Shown: positions 15,598 through 22,537 of the stretch, piece by piece
Layout: the number at the start of each line of letters is the position of its first letter
Position numbering within the stretch: position 1 is the first letter of the stretch
Assembly: GCA_003133225.1 (NCBI GenBank)
Contig: PKWL01000011.1
Span: forward strand, 1-64,000
Reading direction: 5' to 3'
Length of the DNA stretch: 64,000 nucleotides
Origin: Janthinobacterium sp.
GTDB taxonomy: Bacteria > Pseudomonadota > Gammaproteobacteria > Burkholderiales > Burkholderiaceae_D
Notes under the pieces: model-generated
Databases searched by the model: none
The model's input: only the letters and a program-made list of their open reading frames with translations
Told to the model about the DNA's origin: nothing
Program-made: the position numbers and the translations under genes

Positions 15598-15638
15598 AAG
15601 TGACCTAATAGGGGACTCAATGCCCTAATAGGTCACTT
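15598..15638. promoter_or_regulatory. Perfect 16-bp inverted repeat upstream of the HTH gene
   Basis: AAGTGACCTAATAGGG (15598-15613) and its exact reverse complement (15623-15638) flank a 9-nt loop. There is no T tract, so it is not an ordinary terminator. It could be the operator of the adjacent regulator or a structured RNA element. Confidence 0.6.
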
Positions 15639-16267
15639 GGCGAGATGACAAGCCAGCATGTCAAGCGCCCGTGGACCTAACTGTCACGACTTATGTGCGG
15701 TCCAACCTGCGCAACCGCGAACGCGCTCCGGTTGCATGGCTGACTGGGCAGCCCTTTGCGACGAAAGAATGCCGCTAAAAATTCACGTGGGCTCTTTATT
15801 CGTCACAGGCTAACTTGAACTCGCCTGGGAAAAGGACGAGTATTTAAGAGGCGACTAGCATCGCACTGCGTCATTTCCAACGCACTTACTGACGTTCTGT
15901 GAAGAGATGACGATAATTGGTCAATTACATCAAAAAAGAACGAGTATTTCAGAGCAAACGGGCGCTGTTGGTGTTCTAAGAAAATAAGAACTGCGCACCA
16001 AAACCGAAATTATTTAAAAATATAATGCAAAATTCATCAAAATAGTAGACACAATTACCAAAACAGTGCTATCATGCAACTTATGGACCGACGGAATTGA
16101 ATGCGAAAGCTTTTAATCACCGGCCGCTGCAAAGAGTTGCAACTCTTACGGTTAAAGAAATTTGTAGGTCCTGTTTCACTCGAACTACCGTCTTGGCAAC
16201 GCACGCTCCTTGACGTTATTACACTGTATTTAAAGTTAAATAACGTTTTGTATTTCAAGGAGCCATT
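15639..16267. other. Stretch without a confident gene
   Basis: No gene is supported. Small features: a 3' half of the 6823 terminator near 15781 (ACGTGGGCTCTTT), and a direct repeat of GGACGAGTATTTAAGAG / GAACGAGTATTTCAGAG around 15834 and 15939. A 68-codon plus frame (16101-16307) starts without a ribosome binding site and is not convincing. Confidence 0.4.
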
Positions 16268-16432
16268 GTGCATTCATTGTTGCCAACAAATTCTTATAAT
16301 GTCTTAATTTCATTACCTAATAGCGCAATAGTTGCGTCAATTTTCGCATCTGCCGCTATTCCTGGTTTTGTACATTCGCTCATTTTTTACCCTAAGTTGC
16401 GACCGCGTTTCGTTCGCGCTCATCCGCCTTAG
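16268..16432 (+). CDS. 54-residue protein inside a duplicated segment
   Basis: A GTG start at 16268 with AGGAG 6 bases upstream opens a 54-codon frame (MHSLLPTNSYNVLISLPNSA and onward, ending FVRAHPP). Its last 37 codons align with a second copy at 19750-19863 at the protein level (VASIF/VASIY, HSLI/HSFT, KLRPRF/KLRPHF, PP at the end). That conservation suggests coding. The second copy has lost its start. Function unknown; mildly hydrophobic middle, basic end. Confidence 0.5.
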   Translation: MHSLLPTNSYNVLISLPNSAIVASIFASAAIPGFVHSLIFYPKLRPRFVRAHPP

Positions 16433-16500
16433 TTAGTTTTAAATTGATTTTCACGTCCGGCATTCCAAGTGCCGTTGGAATCGTGTCGCCAAAAATTAGC
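16310..16500 (+). repeat. Direct repeat C, copy 1
   Basis: About 190 bases (from the middle of the 54-codon gene through GCCGTTGGAATCGTGTCGCC to the leader of the next gene) recur at 19748-19940 with about 65-70 percent identity by eye. The repeat defines the left edge of a segmental duplication. Confidence 0.75.
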
Positions 16501-16585
16501 TAAATCATCAAAGGCAAATGCATAGTTGGTGTTAAGTAACGGCACGATAAGTCAAAACAATAAATTTAAACACAGAAAGCAACAA

Positions 16586-17056
16586 ATGCGCGCAAATCAA
16601 GAAACCGTGGTGTGGAGTGATTTCATGTCGAAACGTGAGGTGGCACAGCACCTCCTGTCGGAAGTAACCAAATCTTTTCTTGAACCACGTGGAGTAGCAA
16701 AGAATGATTTCTTCGTTGACCTTTTGGCGGCTACGAACAATTATTTGTATCTACTCGATAGGACTCAGGAATTATTGAAAACCCGTTTCTCAAAAATTGA
16801 GTGGCTGGCAATCGAGATGGCGATTTCGGAGGCGAGCGAGGGAAATGCGGCTGGGCCAAGTCTTGTCGACGCGGTAGATGCTCAGTTTTCGAAGAATTTG
16901 GAGATAAAGCGGCTCGGCGCCGACCTCGCCAGAACCATAAAAAAGCTGAACACGCTAACGCGATTGGAAAGAGATGCCATCGTCGATGCCGGGCGCAAAT
17001 CTAGGAATTATCCGAAAGTCAGGCTGTTCGATTTATTGGGTACAAAAATTATGTAG
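16586..17056 (+). CDS. Hypothetical protein, 156 residues
   Basis: I start at the ATG at 16586 (MRANQETVVWSDFMSKREVA). The product is soluble and helical (REVAQHLLSEVTKSFLE, NNYLYLLDRTQELLKTRF, LEIKRLGADLARTIKK) with a basic C-terminus, and looks like a helical bundle. No family is known. The upstream leader belongs to repeat C; in the second copy of that repeat only a 9-codon remnant of a similar start survives at 19961. The ribosome binding site is weak (AGAAAG). Confidence 0.6.
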   Translation: MRANQETVVWSDFMSKREVAQHLLSEVTKSFLEPRGVAKNDFFVDLLAATNNYLYLLDRTQELLKTRFSKIEWLAIEMAISEASEGNAAGPSLVDAVDAQFSKNLEIKRLGADLARTIKKLNTLTRLERDAIVDAGRKSRNYPKVRLFDLLGTKIM

Positions 17057-17158
17057 GACTATTGATAGCTACTGAGCCGACAAAGGCGTTTCGTCGGCCA
17101 GTTCGGTTACCGATATTTATCGGAATTGAATTTAACTAATATACTTGTAAGGAATAAT

Positions 17159-17773
17159 ATGGAAAGCAATAACACTTTCGAATTTCGCGCTGAATGTTCA
17201 GCAGATGCACAAGCCATTCGTGCCGTTCTGCTTCCGTGGTTGATGGAATGGCGCGAGGTTCGCTCGAATCTCGATTACATGGGCGAGAGATATGCGACGT
17301 CTGACGTTAATGTTGTGTTTAGTGTCACCGACGAAGGTCCGTCGTTTTACGAAATTATTTGGCTTATCGACGCAATCGATAACTGTCATGTGGCCGCTGA
17401 AACTATTTCCATCGTTGAATATTTTACCGGTGAGCGTCATTCACGCGGAAGTTTCGGATTTCCGGCACAGCGTCCTAGTGAAGATATCCTGCAGCGAGTT
17501 AATGCGGCCGTGAAAGACCATCAACATCTCCTGAGGCTCGAATTACACCGCTGCAGTCACCTTGGCCGCACATATAGCACCGCGTGCCGATTGGGCGATA
17601 AATGGAGTCCGTTCCGATTGAACGGCGGCAGGCCTGGTTGGCTGGTAGTTGCAGAGCATCCGCTGACGGGATTGAAAGCGATTCGTAAAATCAGTGCACC
17701 AATAGGCCGCGAGAACCTTGAGACGTTAGGCAACACCGTTGTGAACTCGAGGATGTCCACTATCGCGGCGTGA
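17159..17773 (+). CDS. Paralogue pair member I (FRAEC family), 204 residues
   Basis: The ATG at 17159 has AAGGA 6 bases upstream and a small palindrome CCGATA/TATCGG at 17110-17123. The N-terminal 110 residues align with the protein at 20932-21537: FRAEC at the start, then DVNVVFSV against DIDVTFSI, LIDAIDNCHV against IACSIVDGHV, and YFTGERHSR against AYTGERDYE. The C-terminal 90 residues are unique. The shared part looks like an alpha/beta domain; I do not recognise it. A hairpin (17785-17808) follows the gene. Confidence 0.7.
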   Translation: MESNNTFEFRAECSADAQAIRAVLLPWLMEWREVRSNLDYMGERYATSDVNVVFSVTDEGPSFYEIIWLIDAIDNCHVAAETISIVEYFTGERHSRGSFGFPAQRPSEDILQRVNAAVKDHQHLLRLELHRCSHLGRTYSTACRLGDKWSPFRLNGGRPGWLVVAEHPLTGLKAIRKISAPIGRENLETLGNTVVNSRMSTIAA

Positions 17774-17784
17774 CCTGGACGTGG

Positions 17785-17808
17785 GGGCGTTAGATTCGAA
17801 CGACGCCC
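17785..17808 (+). terminator. Hairpin after the FRAEC gene
   Basis: GGGCGT (17785-17790) pairs with ACGCCC (17803-17808). No T tract follows, so termination is uncertain. Confidence 0.4.
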
Positions 17809-17866
17809 TCGCCAATTGAGCGAAATTCTGCACGCTCTGGTTCACCAAGAGCTCGGTTTGTACCGG

Positions 17867-17910
17867 ATATAAATTATTGACCTATACCGAGTAGCTGGCC
17901 GAATCTTCGG
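17867..17910 (+). promoter_or_regulatory. Shared promoter-like element and leader hairpin, copy 1
   Basis: ATATAAAT (17867-17874), 7 bases, then CTATACC (17882-17888). Ten bases on, CCGAA and TTCGG form a hairpin (17899-17910). The same layout with different hairpin bases precedes the genes at 18659 and 20160. If TATACC is the -10 box, transcription would start close to the hairpin, placing it at the 5' end of the message. Confidence 0.65.
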
Positions 17911-17941
17911 TTGGCGCTCATTTCCACCCAAAGGATATTTT

Positions 17942-18466
17942 ATGCAAAACACTGAACTGAATACAGTCGCGACCACCATCGATAAATTTTCTGACATCGC
18001 TCAGGAACTCCCTTTTGAGAGCGAACAGGCGTGGACCCTCTCGTCAGACTACATGGCAAGCTATCTTCGCCAACATGCGGACAACGGAGCCGGTTTCGGT
18101 GCTGAGGAGGTTTCGCTCTTTGCATCTGGCCGACTTGATTGGTTGCTGCGAGAAACGGGTCCGAGCCTCTGCGGGTTGTTCAGTGAGGGAGACATCATTG
18201 CCCTATTGGACTGCTACCAGGGCTCCATGTTCTTTCCGGACCAAATGAACAGTATCGCATCCGACCTCTGCGACCACCTGGGCGTCGAACTCGAGAATTA
18301 TCAGGGCAGCAATATTGCCTTGCTCGTCGGGACACTGCTCGACTTGAGCCCGGTGCAACGCGTCACGCTGGTCGATGCGTTGGAGCAGACCTGGCATCGC
18401 GGTATGAGGATGGAGAGCAAATCGCCCAGAGAATTTTTCGCGACTCTCGGAATTGATTTGAGCTAA
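17942..18466 (+). CDS. Tandem paralogue a, 174 residues, unknown family
   Basis: This gene and the one at 18659 encode 174-residue proteins that are roughly half identical. Shared blocks are HADNG, LFSEGDI.AL.DCY.G, F.P.QMN.IASDLCDHLG and ALEQ.W.RGM....SP..FFATLGIDL at the end. The protein is soluble, acidic and probably all-helical in the C-terminal half. Its first codons (MQNTELNT) match those of the unrelated gene at 20160. AAGGA lies 7 bases before the ATG. It is driven by the shared leader element and followed by a structured 3' hairpin, both of which are duplicated with the gene. Confidence 0.75.
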   Translation: MQNTELNTVATTIDKFSDIAQELPFESEQAWTLSSDYMASYLRQHADNGAGFGAEEVSLFASGRLDWLLRETGPSLCGLFSEGDIIALLDCYQGSMFFPDQMNSIASDLCDHLGVELENYQGSNIALLVGTLLDLSPVQRVTLVDALEQTWHRGMRMESKSPREFFATLGIDLS

Positions 18467-18477
18467 TTCAGTTTGTT

Positions 18478-18507
18478 CCGTGCGAGTGGTTCGCTTCCCT
18501 TGCACGG
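18478..18507 (+). terminator. 3' hairpin of paralogue a
   Basis: CCGTGC (18478-18483) pairs with GCACGG (18502-18507), enclosing a second small stem. The matching hairpin after paralogue b keeps its stem although its bases differ. Confidence 0.5.
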
Positions 18508-18584
18508 CATAGCGAGTCATAAAACTGACGATGTCCAAATGCCGTGGGGCATCTCGGCGTACGGGAATAAAATTTTTTCGATGA

Positions 18585-18633
18585 ATATAAATCTTTGAGC
18601 TACACCCTGTATCTCCTCGGATTTCCGATGAGA
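18585..18633 (+). promoter_or_regulatory. Shared promoter-like element and leader hairpin, copy 2
   Basis: ATATAAAT (18585-18592), 7 bases, CTACACC (18600-18606), then a hairpin built from TCGGA and TCCGA with an outer TCTC/GAGA extension (18612-18633). Confidence 0.65.
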
Positions 18634-18658
18634 ACATATTTTAAACAGAAAGAATCTT

Positions 18659-19183
18659 ATGCAAACTACTGAAAAACCTATCGCAATCACATTCATTGAC
18701 GGATTGCCTGTTATTACTGGCATCCTTCCCATGCAAAGCCAGCAAGCGTTGACATTTTCGCATGATTACACGGCTCGATACATGCTCGAACATGCGGACA
18801 ACGGCAGCGGCCTGAGCTGGCATAACGCGGCGTCTCTTGCTGCCGCACGATACGAGTGGGTGCTTTTGGAAACTCGGAAGAGCCTGAATAACCTCTTTAG
18901 CGAGGGCGACATATCCGCCTTAAATGATTGCTACCCAGGCGCCGTTTTCTACCCGCACCAGATGAACAGGATTGCATCTGACCTTTGCGACCATTTGGGC
19001 ATCGACGTCGATGCGTACGAGACTTCGGATATGGCCCCGCTCATTGACACTTTGCGTGGTCTGGATGCTGCTCAGTGCATGACATTGGCTGACGCGTTGG
19101 AACAGGCGTGGTATCGCGGCATGAAGCAGGAGAACCTGTCGCCAAAGGCATTTTTTGCCACGCTCGGCATTGATTTAACCTGA
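18659..19183 (+). CDS. Tandem paralogue b, 174 residues, unknown family
   Basis: This is the second member of the tandem pair. It starts MQTTEKPIAITFIDG and is then collinear with paralogue a to the last residue. Conserved positions cluster in HADNG, NLFSEGDI, IASDLCDHLG and LADALEQAW, whereas the N-terminal 40 residues and residues 80-90 have diverged. The conserved acidic and aromatic residues could form a binding site, but no function can be named. The ribosome binding site is weaker (AGAAAG). The leader and 3' hairpins are kept. Confidence 0.75.
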   Translation: MQTTEKPIAITFIDGLPVITGILPMQSQQALTFSHDYTARYMLEHADNGSGLSWHNAASLAAARYEWVLLETRKSLNNLFSEGDISALNDCYPGAVFYPHQMNRIASDLCDHLGIDVDAYETSDMAPLIDTLRGLDAAQCMTLADALEQAWYRGMKQENLSPKAFFATLGIDLT

Positions 19184-19192
19184 TTTGGCTTT

Positions 19193-19228
19193 GTGCCGTG
19201 TGAGCTTGTTCGTTCGCTCATACGGCAC
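19193..19228 (+). terminator. 3' hairpin of paralogue b
   Basis: GTGCCGTGTGAG (19193-19204) pairs with CTCATACGGCAC (19217-19228), 11 Watson-Crick pairs plus one G-U. It is at the position equivalent to the hairpin after paralogue a, with different bases. Confidence 0.55.
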
Positions 19229-19423
19229 AGCGCGTCATACTGCTGACGATGTCCTCGTGCAGGTCGGCACTCCCGAATCAGATAGGGCCATGGTGGCCAT
19301 GATTCAGATTCCATGGGCGCTGTATTCATAAAAATTGACGAAATGACGCTTCTGATTTGCAATAGTCCCCTGCGTTGTAGGTCATATACACACGCCACTT
19401 TGTCCACTAAATCAAAGAAAATT

Positions 19424-19741
19424 ATGGAAAACAAAAATATTTTATCGCTTTCTACAAATGCCGATGGCGTCGTCGTAGGAAACCTTTACCGGAGTGGAGA
19501 GCATTTGCTATCGATGACGCAGCCGGCAGCCATCGCGGCAGCGATATTTGCAATGGGGGAATGCAAAATCGCTCTCTTGGCGGAGTCGAAACTAGTAGAA
19601 TTTCCGTTCCCAATTTCAGCGGGTAATTTGGGCACACTGCTACCGTTTCTCGATAACAAAGACCAAGTTGATTTCATGGTTGAGTTTGCCAATTCTTCGT
19701 GGCTCGATTTCTTGAGTCCGCTGCCGCACTTGGTAACGTAG
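19424..19741 (+). CDS. Second intact SFPI-family protein, 105 residues
   Basis: Starting at the ATG at 19424 (MENKNILSLSTNADGVVVGN) the product aligns with the gene at 6200 over almost its whole length: LSL..NA.G.VVGNLYR.GE.LL, AIAAAIFAM, and EFPFPISAGNLGTL. It lacks the unique C-terminal 40 residues of that protein, so the conserved ~100 residues are probably the functional domain. No family is known. It lies between the tandem paralogues and the decayed copy of repeat C. Confidence 0.65.
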   Translation: MENKNILSLSTNADGVVVGNLYRSGEHLLSMTQPAAIAAAIFAMGECKIALLAESKLVEFPFPISAGNLGTLLPFLDNKDQVDFMVEFANSSWLDFLSPLPHLVT

Positions 19742-19747
19742 GAGTAT

Positions 19748-19940
19748 CCAATGGCGTATTAGTTGCGTCAATTTACGCGGCTATCGCTTTTCGTGGCCCT
19801 CTACATTCGTTCACTATTATTCTCAAGTTACGGCCACATTTTCGTCGTGTTCGTCCACCCTAGCTAGTTCTTAATTTATTTTTCAATCGGAGTTTCATAT
19901 GCCGTTGGATTAGTGTCGCCAAAATTTAGTAATTTTAGCT
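19748..19940 (+). repeat. Direct repeat C, copy 2
   Basis: This is the second copy of the 16310-16500 segment. Shared blocks include TTAGTTGCGTCAATTT / ATAGTTGCGTCAATTT and GTGTCGCCAAAA. Confidence 0.75.
19750..19863 (+). pseudogene. 5'-truncated copy of the 54-residue gene
   Basis: The frame beginning NGVLVASIYAAIAF and ending RRVRPP aligns with codons 18-54 of the gene at 16268. There is no start codon; upstream it abuts the SFPI gene stop. A nearby AGGAG-ATG opens only three codons in another frame. Confidence 0.6.
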
Positions 19941-19960
19941 AAAAAACAGAGGAAAGAAAC

Positions 19961-19990
19961 GTGAGGAATTGTCAACCCAAGGGTAGCTAA
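19961..19990 (+). pseudogene. Nine-codon remnant of a gene start
   Basis: A strong AGGAAAG ribosome binding site precedes a GTG that opens a 9-codon frame (VRNCQPKGS). It occupies the position of the 16586 gene relative to repeat C and shows faint similarity to MRANQ. It is probably the stump of a second copy of that gene. Confidence 0.35.
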
Positions 19991-20085
19991 CATTCATGTT
20001 TGACGAGGGAGTAAGGCAGGGCGGCCGTTTATGTTGACTCAGCTAAGACCGATGAGGGGCACCTCAGAGGCTAATTTTTGGTGAA

Positions 20086-20131
20086 ATATAAATTGCGGGG
20101 CTATACCAAATGGTTCGTCGAATCCTCGACG
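20086..20131 (+). promoter_or_regulatory. Shared promoter-like element and leader hairpin, copy 3
   Basis: ATATAAAT (20086-20093), 7 bases, CTATACC (20101-20107), then CGTCGA and TCGACG form a hairpin with an ATCC loop (20116-20131). Confidence 0.65.
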
Positions 20132-20159
20132 GAGATTTGTCACTACAACAGGAAATAAT

Positions 20160-20732
20160 ATGCAAAACGCTGAACTGAACACGTTAGATACGAAGCAATA
20201 TAGAACAGCATGTGGCGGCACAATTAATATTCCACAGCAAACCCAACATCATTTGAACGCTCATCCTAACGTTGTCGAACATTTGCATGCTGCTATCGGA
20301 AAAATACATTTGCCTGTTGTTCGGAAAAAAATAGAGGAGGAGATTGACACGGGACGACCCATTGGAAGGTCTGGCGTAGTAAAAACCGCGCCAATTCAAA
20401 TTGGAGACCAGGCACTATTTTCTCTTCGGGCGAATCGTAAGCTGCCGTCGCGCGTTGCCAATATTGGTGAATTTGGAGAGGAAACGTCAAGGATTGTAGT
20501 GGTCGCCCGACCAAACCTTGTTGAGAATCAGTATGACCTCATCACAGCGTGGATTGGAACGCTGGCAAGAAAGGAACCTTGGGACGGAAGTATCGCCGAG
20601 CGGAGGGAATTCCAAGAATGCTTGAGGTTTTGGAGTTCTACGGCGTTGGTATATGACCCTACCGTCATGGGACCTGTGTTTGAAAGTAGCTGGAAGGACA
20701 TCCTTACTCAAGGCAAATCTAGATTTCTATGA
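20160..20732 (+). CDS. Possible BECR-fold ribonuclease-like protein
   Basis: The 190-residue protein begins with the same codons as paralogue a (MQNAELNT) but is otherwise unrelated to it. Its C-terminal half reads RIVVVARPNLVENQYDLITA, then KEPWD, then ECLRFWSSTALVYD. This order of a strand pair, LITA, a K/R-E-P-W-D motif and FW..(H/T)AL resembles, from memory, the C-terminal RNase-type domains of the barnase-EndoU-ColicinE5-RelE class found in polymorphic toxins. The N-terminal half contains HLNAHPNVVEHLHAAIGKI, a possible helix. There is no obvious immunity gene. AGGAA precedes the ATG. The fold call is inference and needs a profile search. Confidence 0.5.
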   Translation: MQNAELNTLDTKQYRTACGGTINIPQQTQHHLNAHPNVVEHLHAAIGKIHLPVVRKKIEEEIDTGRPIGRSGVVKTAPIQIGDQALFSLRANRKLPSRVANIGEFGEETSRIVVVARPNLVENQYDLITAWIGTLARKEPWDGSIAERREFQECLRFWSSTALVYDPTVMGPVFESSWKDILTQGKSRFL

Positions 20733-20794
20733 GTTTGGCGAACTAATCGGGGGTAATGCTACCGGCCGACTTTGGTCGAAGGTGGACTAGGGAG

Positions 20795-20822
20795 CAGCCT
20801 CGTTTCGCGCGAGACGAGGCTG
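20795..20822 (+). terminator. Hairpin after the 20160 gene
   Basis: CAGCCTCGT (20795-20803) pairs with ACGAGGCTG (20814-20822). There is no long T tract. Confidence 0.5.
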
Positions 20823-20931
20823 TATTGGCCTCCAACTGTCGTAGGTCGCACACCTCGGGTTCCTATAGTGTAAGCCAATTATCATCGTCACTTTAACCAC
20901 TTCACTTTAACTGTCTAACAAGGAATCACAT

Positions 20932-21537
20932 ATGTCCGCAATCGAACTCATCTTATGCGCTTCAGACTCTATTTCACAGCCTGAGCTTCACTTACCACCT
21001 GAAAATGGAGCGTTGCAATCTCCTTCGAGTGCGCCACCTACATCGCTTTATGTCATGTCTTTACAAAATGAAATTGATGAACAAAATCGGTTGTTGAAAG
21101 AATTTCCTTCAGATGCAGAAGGGACCATCGGTACCCGATATCGCTTCCGCGCCGAATGCCAGAGAGATGCCGACCTATTTCTTCACGCAATACTTTTTTT
21201 TATCGAACCATCATGGAAAATGTCACCAATTTCATATTACCCAGACATTGATGTCACGTTTTCCATAAGCCGAGAAATTTCCCCCCGCGACCTGTTATGG
21301 ATTGCGTGTTCTATTGTGGACGGCCATGTCCTTGTCCAGACGCTAGAAAAAGAGGGCGCTTACACAGGTGAACGAGATTACGAACGAGATATCGACGTCC
21401 ACGCGTCGGAATTTAAGCCTTCGGCTGCAGTACTTGCAGACATGAAAAAAGGAGCGTCCCTCTACGTAAAAAGGCTCAAATTTCTCCTTACCGACGCCAA
21501 GGAATTTGCAGCAAATCTAAAAGTAATCACAAACTAA
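20932..21537 (+). CDS. Paralogue pair member II (FRAEC family), 201 residues
   Basis: Residues 65-165 align with the N-terminal part of the protein at 17159 (FRAEC, DIDVTFSI, VDGHV, YTGERD). It has a distinct 60-residue polar N-terminal extension and a different C-terminus. The ATG has AAGGA 7 bases upstream. Two copies of TCACTTTAAC (20888-20897 and 20902-20911) precede it and may be regulatory. The gene at 21552 follows after 14 bases, so the two probably form an operon. Confidence 0.65.
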   Translation: MSAIELILCASDSISQPELHLPPENGALQSPSSAPPTSLYVMSLQNEIDEQNRLLKEFPSDAEGTIGTRYRFRAECQRDADLFLHAILFFIEPSWKMSPISYYPDIDVTFSISREISPRDLLWIACSIVDGHVLVQTLEKEGAYTGERDYERDIDVHASEFKPSAAVLADMKKGASLYVKRLKFLLTDAKEFAANLKVITN

Positions 21538-21551
21538 CCCGGAGGAATAAT

Positions 21552-21887
21552 ATGCGTACGACAAGTATTTGTAACGCAGCCATTGGCTCTATTGCTTTTC
21601 AGCAGCAACCCGTTGACAGTGAATTCATCGAACGATGGATTGACAGAGCAATCGAATTATTCGATGCCGACAAACGTACCGCCAGTGCGAGCTGGGAGCC
21701 GAAAAGGTCTGAAATCGTGGTCTCAATTGAGGATGAAGACTACGCCGAAGACGGCATGGACGAAGGTGATGATATGGACGGGGGTGACGATGTCGATGAA
21801 TGCCACTATAGGGGAGAATTTGGGTTCGTTGCAATCGCGCTCGAATGTATGGACCGGGCATTCGAGCAACTCTGCAATGAATCCTAA
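21552..21887 (+). CDS. Strongly acidic 111-residue protein
   Basis: The ATG follows a GGAGG ribosome binding site. The product has a helical N-terminus (EFIERWIDRAIELFDADK), then a dense acidic stretch (EDEDYAEDGMDEGDDMDGG) and a hydrophobic-acidic C-terminus ending EQLCNES. The net charge is very negative. Acidic proteins of this size on plasmids include DNA-mimic anti-restriction proteins, but no specific match was recognised, so that role is speculative. It probably shares a transcript with the upstream gene. Confidence 0.65.
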   Translation: MRTTSICNAAIGSIAFQQQPVDSEFIERWIDRAIELFDADKRTASASWEPKRSEIVVSIEDEDYAEDGMDEGDDMDGGDDVDECHYRGEFGFVAIALECMDRAFEQLCNES

Positions 21888-21967
21888 AATTATTTGATGG
21901 CAACAGGACCACGCCGGCGTTTGAAACAAGGGTTACCGGGATGTAGTGAGGAATTCGCCATCGAGAT

Positions 21968-21991
21968 GCAACGAGCGGGACGGCTCGTTGC
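21968..21991 (+). terminator. Hairpin between 21.9 and 22.0 kb
   Basis: GCAACGAGC (21968-21976) pairs with GCTCGTTGC (21983-21991). A second hairpin, CCGGTC/GACCGG, lies just before the next gene at about 22022-22038. Confidence 0.5.
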
Positions 21992-22067
21992 GTAGCAAGT
22001 TGGAAACAATACATTGATGGGCCGGTCACTAAGACCGGTCTAACGCAACAACAAACTGGAGCATCAA

Positions 22068-22301
22068 ATGAGCATAATTGCACCCCCACGCCGCGCGACC
22101 CTCAAATCCGTCAACGAATACTTGGCAGCAACCCGCGCCGGGTTTTACATAGAGTTCGACTGCTACAACAGTCACCAAGTCTCAAAGTTTTATGAAGAAG
22201 ATGGCACCCGGTTTTCAGCGGGCCAGACACGGCACGAAACTGCGCGTCAATTTCTTGACGAATATCTGCGCTACCCAGACCGGCATTCTCTTGACTATTA
22301 A
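22068..22301 (+). CDS. Small hypothetical protein, 77 residues
   Basis: The ATG has GGAG 6 bases upstream and a leader hairpin (CCGGTC, ACTAA, GACCGG) about 30 bases before it. The product (MSIIAPPRRATLKSVNEYLA, then TRHETARQFLDEYLRYPD) is polar with two helical stretches. No family is known. It sits alone between the acidic-protein operon and the DUF4116-like gene. Confidence 0.55.
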   Translation: MSIIAPPRRATLKSVNEYLAATRAGFYIEFDCYNSHQVSKFYEEDGTRFSAGQTRHETARQFLDEYLRYPDRHSLDY

Positions 22302-22438
22302 CCTTGGCCAAGACTCTCCTATCCTCCTGTGTTGGTCAACTTGAATTTGCAGAGTATGCCGGGCACAATGTTGACTCGCATCAAAATCGGGTCGGGGGAA
22401 CAATCCTTGCCTTGGTCGACACGCTCGAAGATTAATCA

Positions 22439-22460
22439 ATATAAATACCGAAGCTATACC
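22439..22460 (+). promoter_or_regulatory. Shared promoter-like element, copy 4
   Basis: ATATAAAT (22439-22446), 7 bases, CTATACC (22454-22460), 77 bases before the gene at 22538. The leader is longer here and its hairpin (TGCC/GGCA at 22486-22497) is weaker and further downstream than in the other three copies. Confidence 0.6.
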
Positions 22461-22537
22461 GAACAGAGACTATCAAAAGGCGAAGTGCCAAACGGCATGC
22501 CGCAAAAATCAACATCACGGAAATTTAGGAGCTCTCA

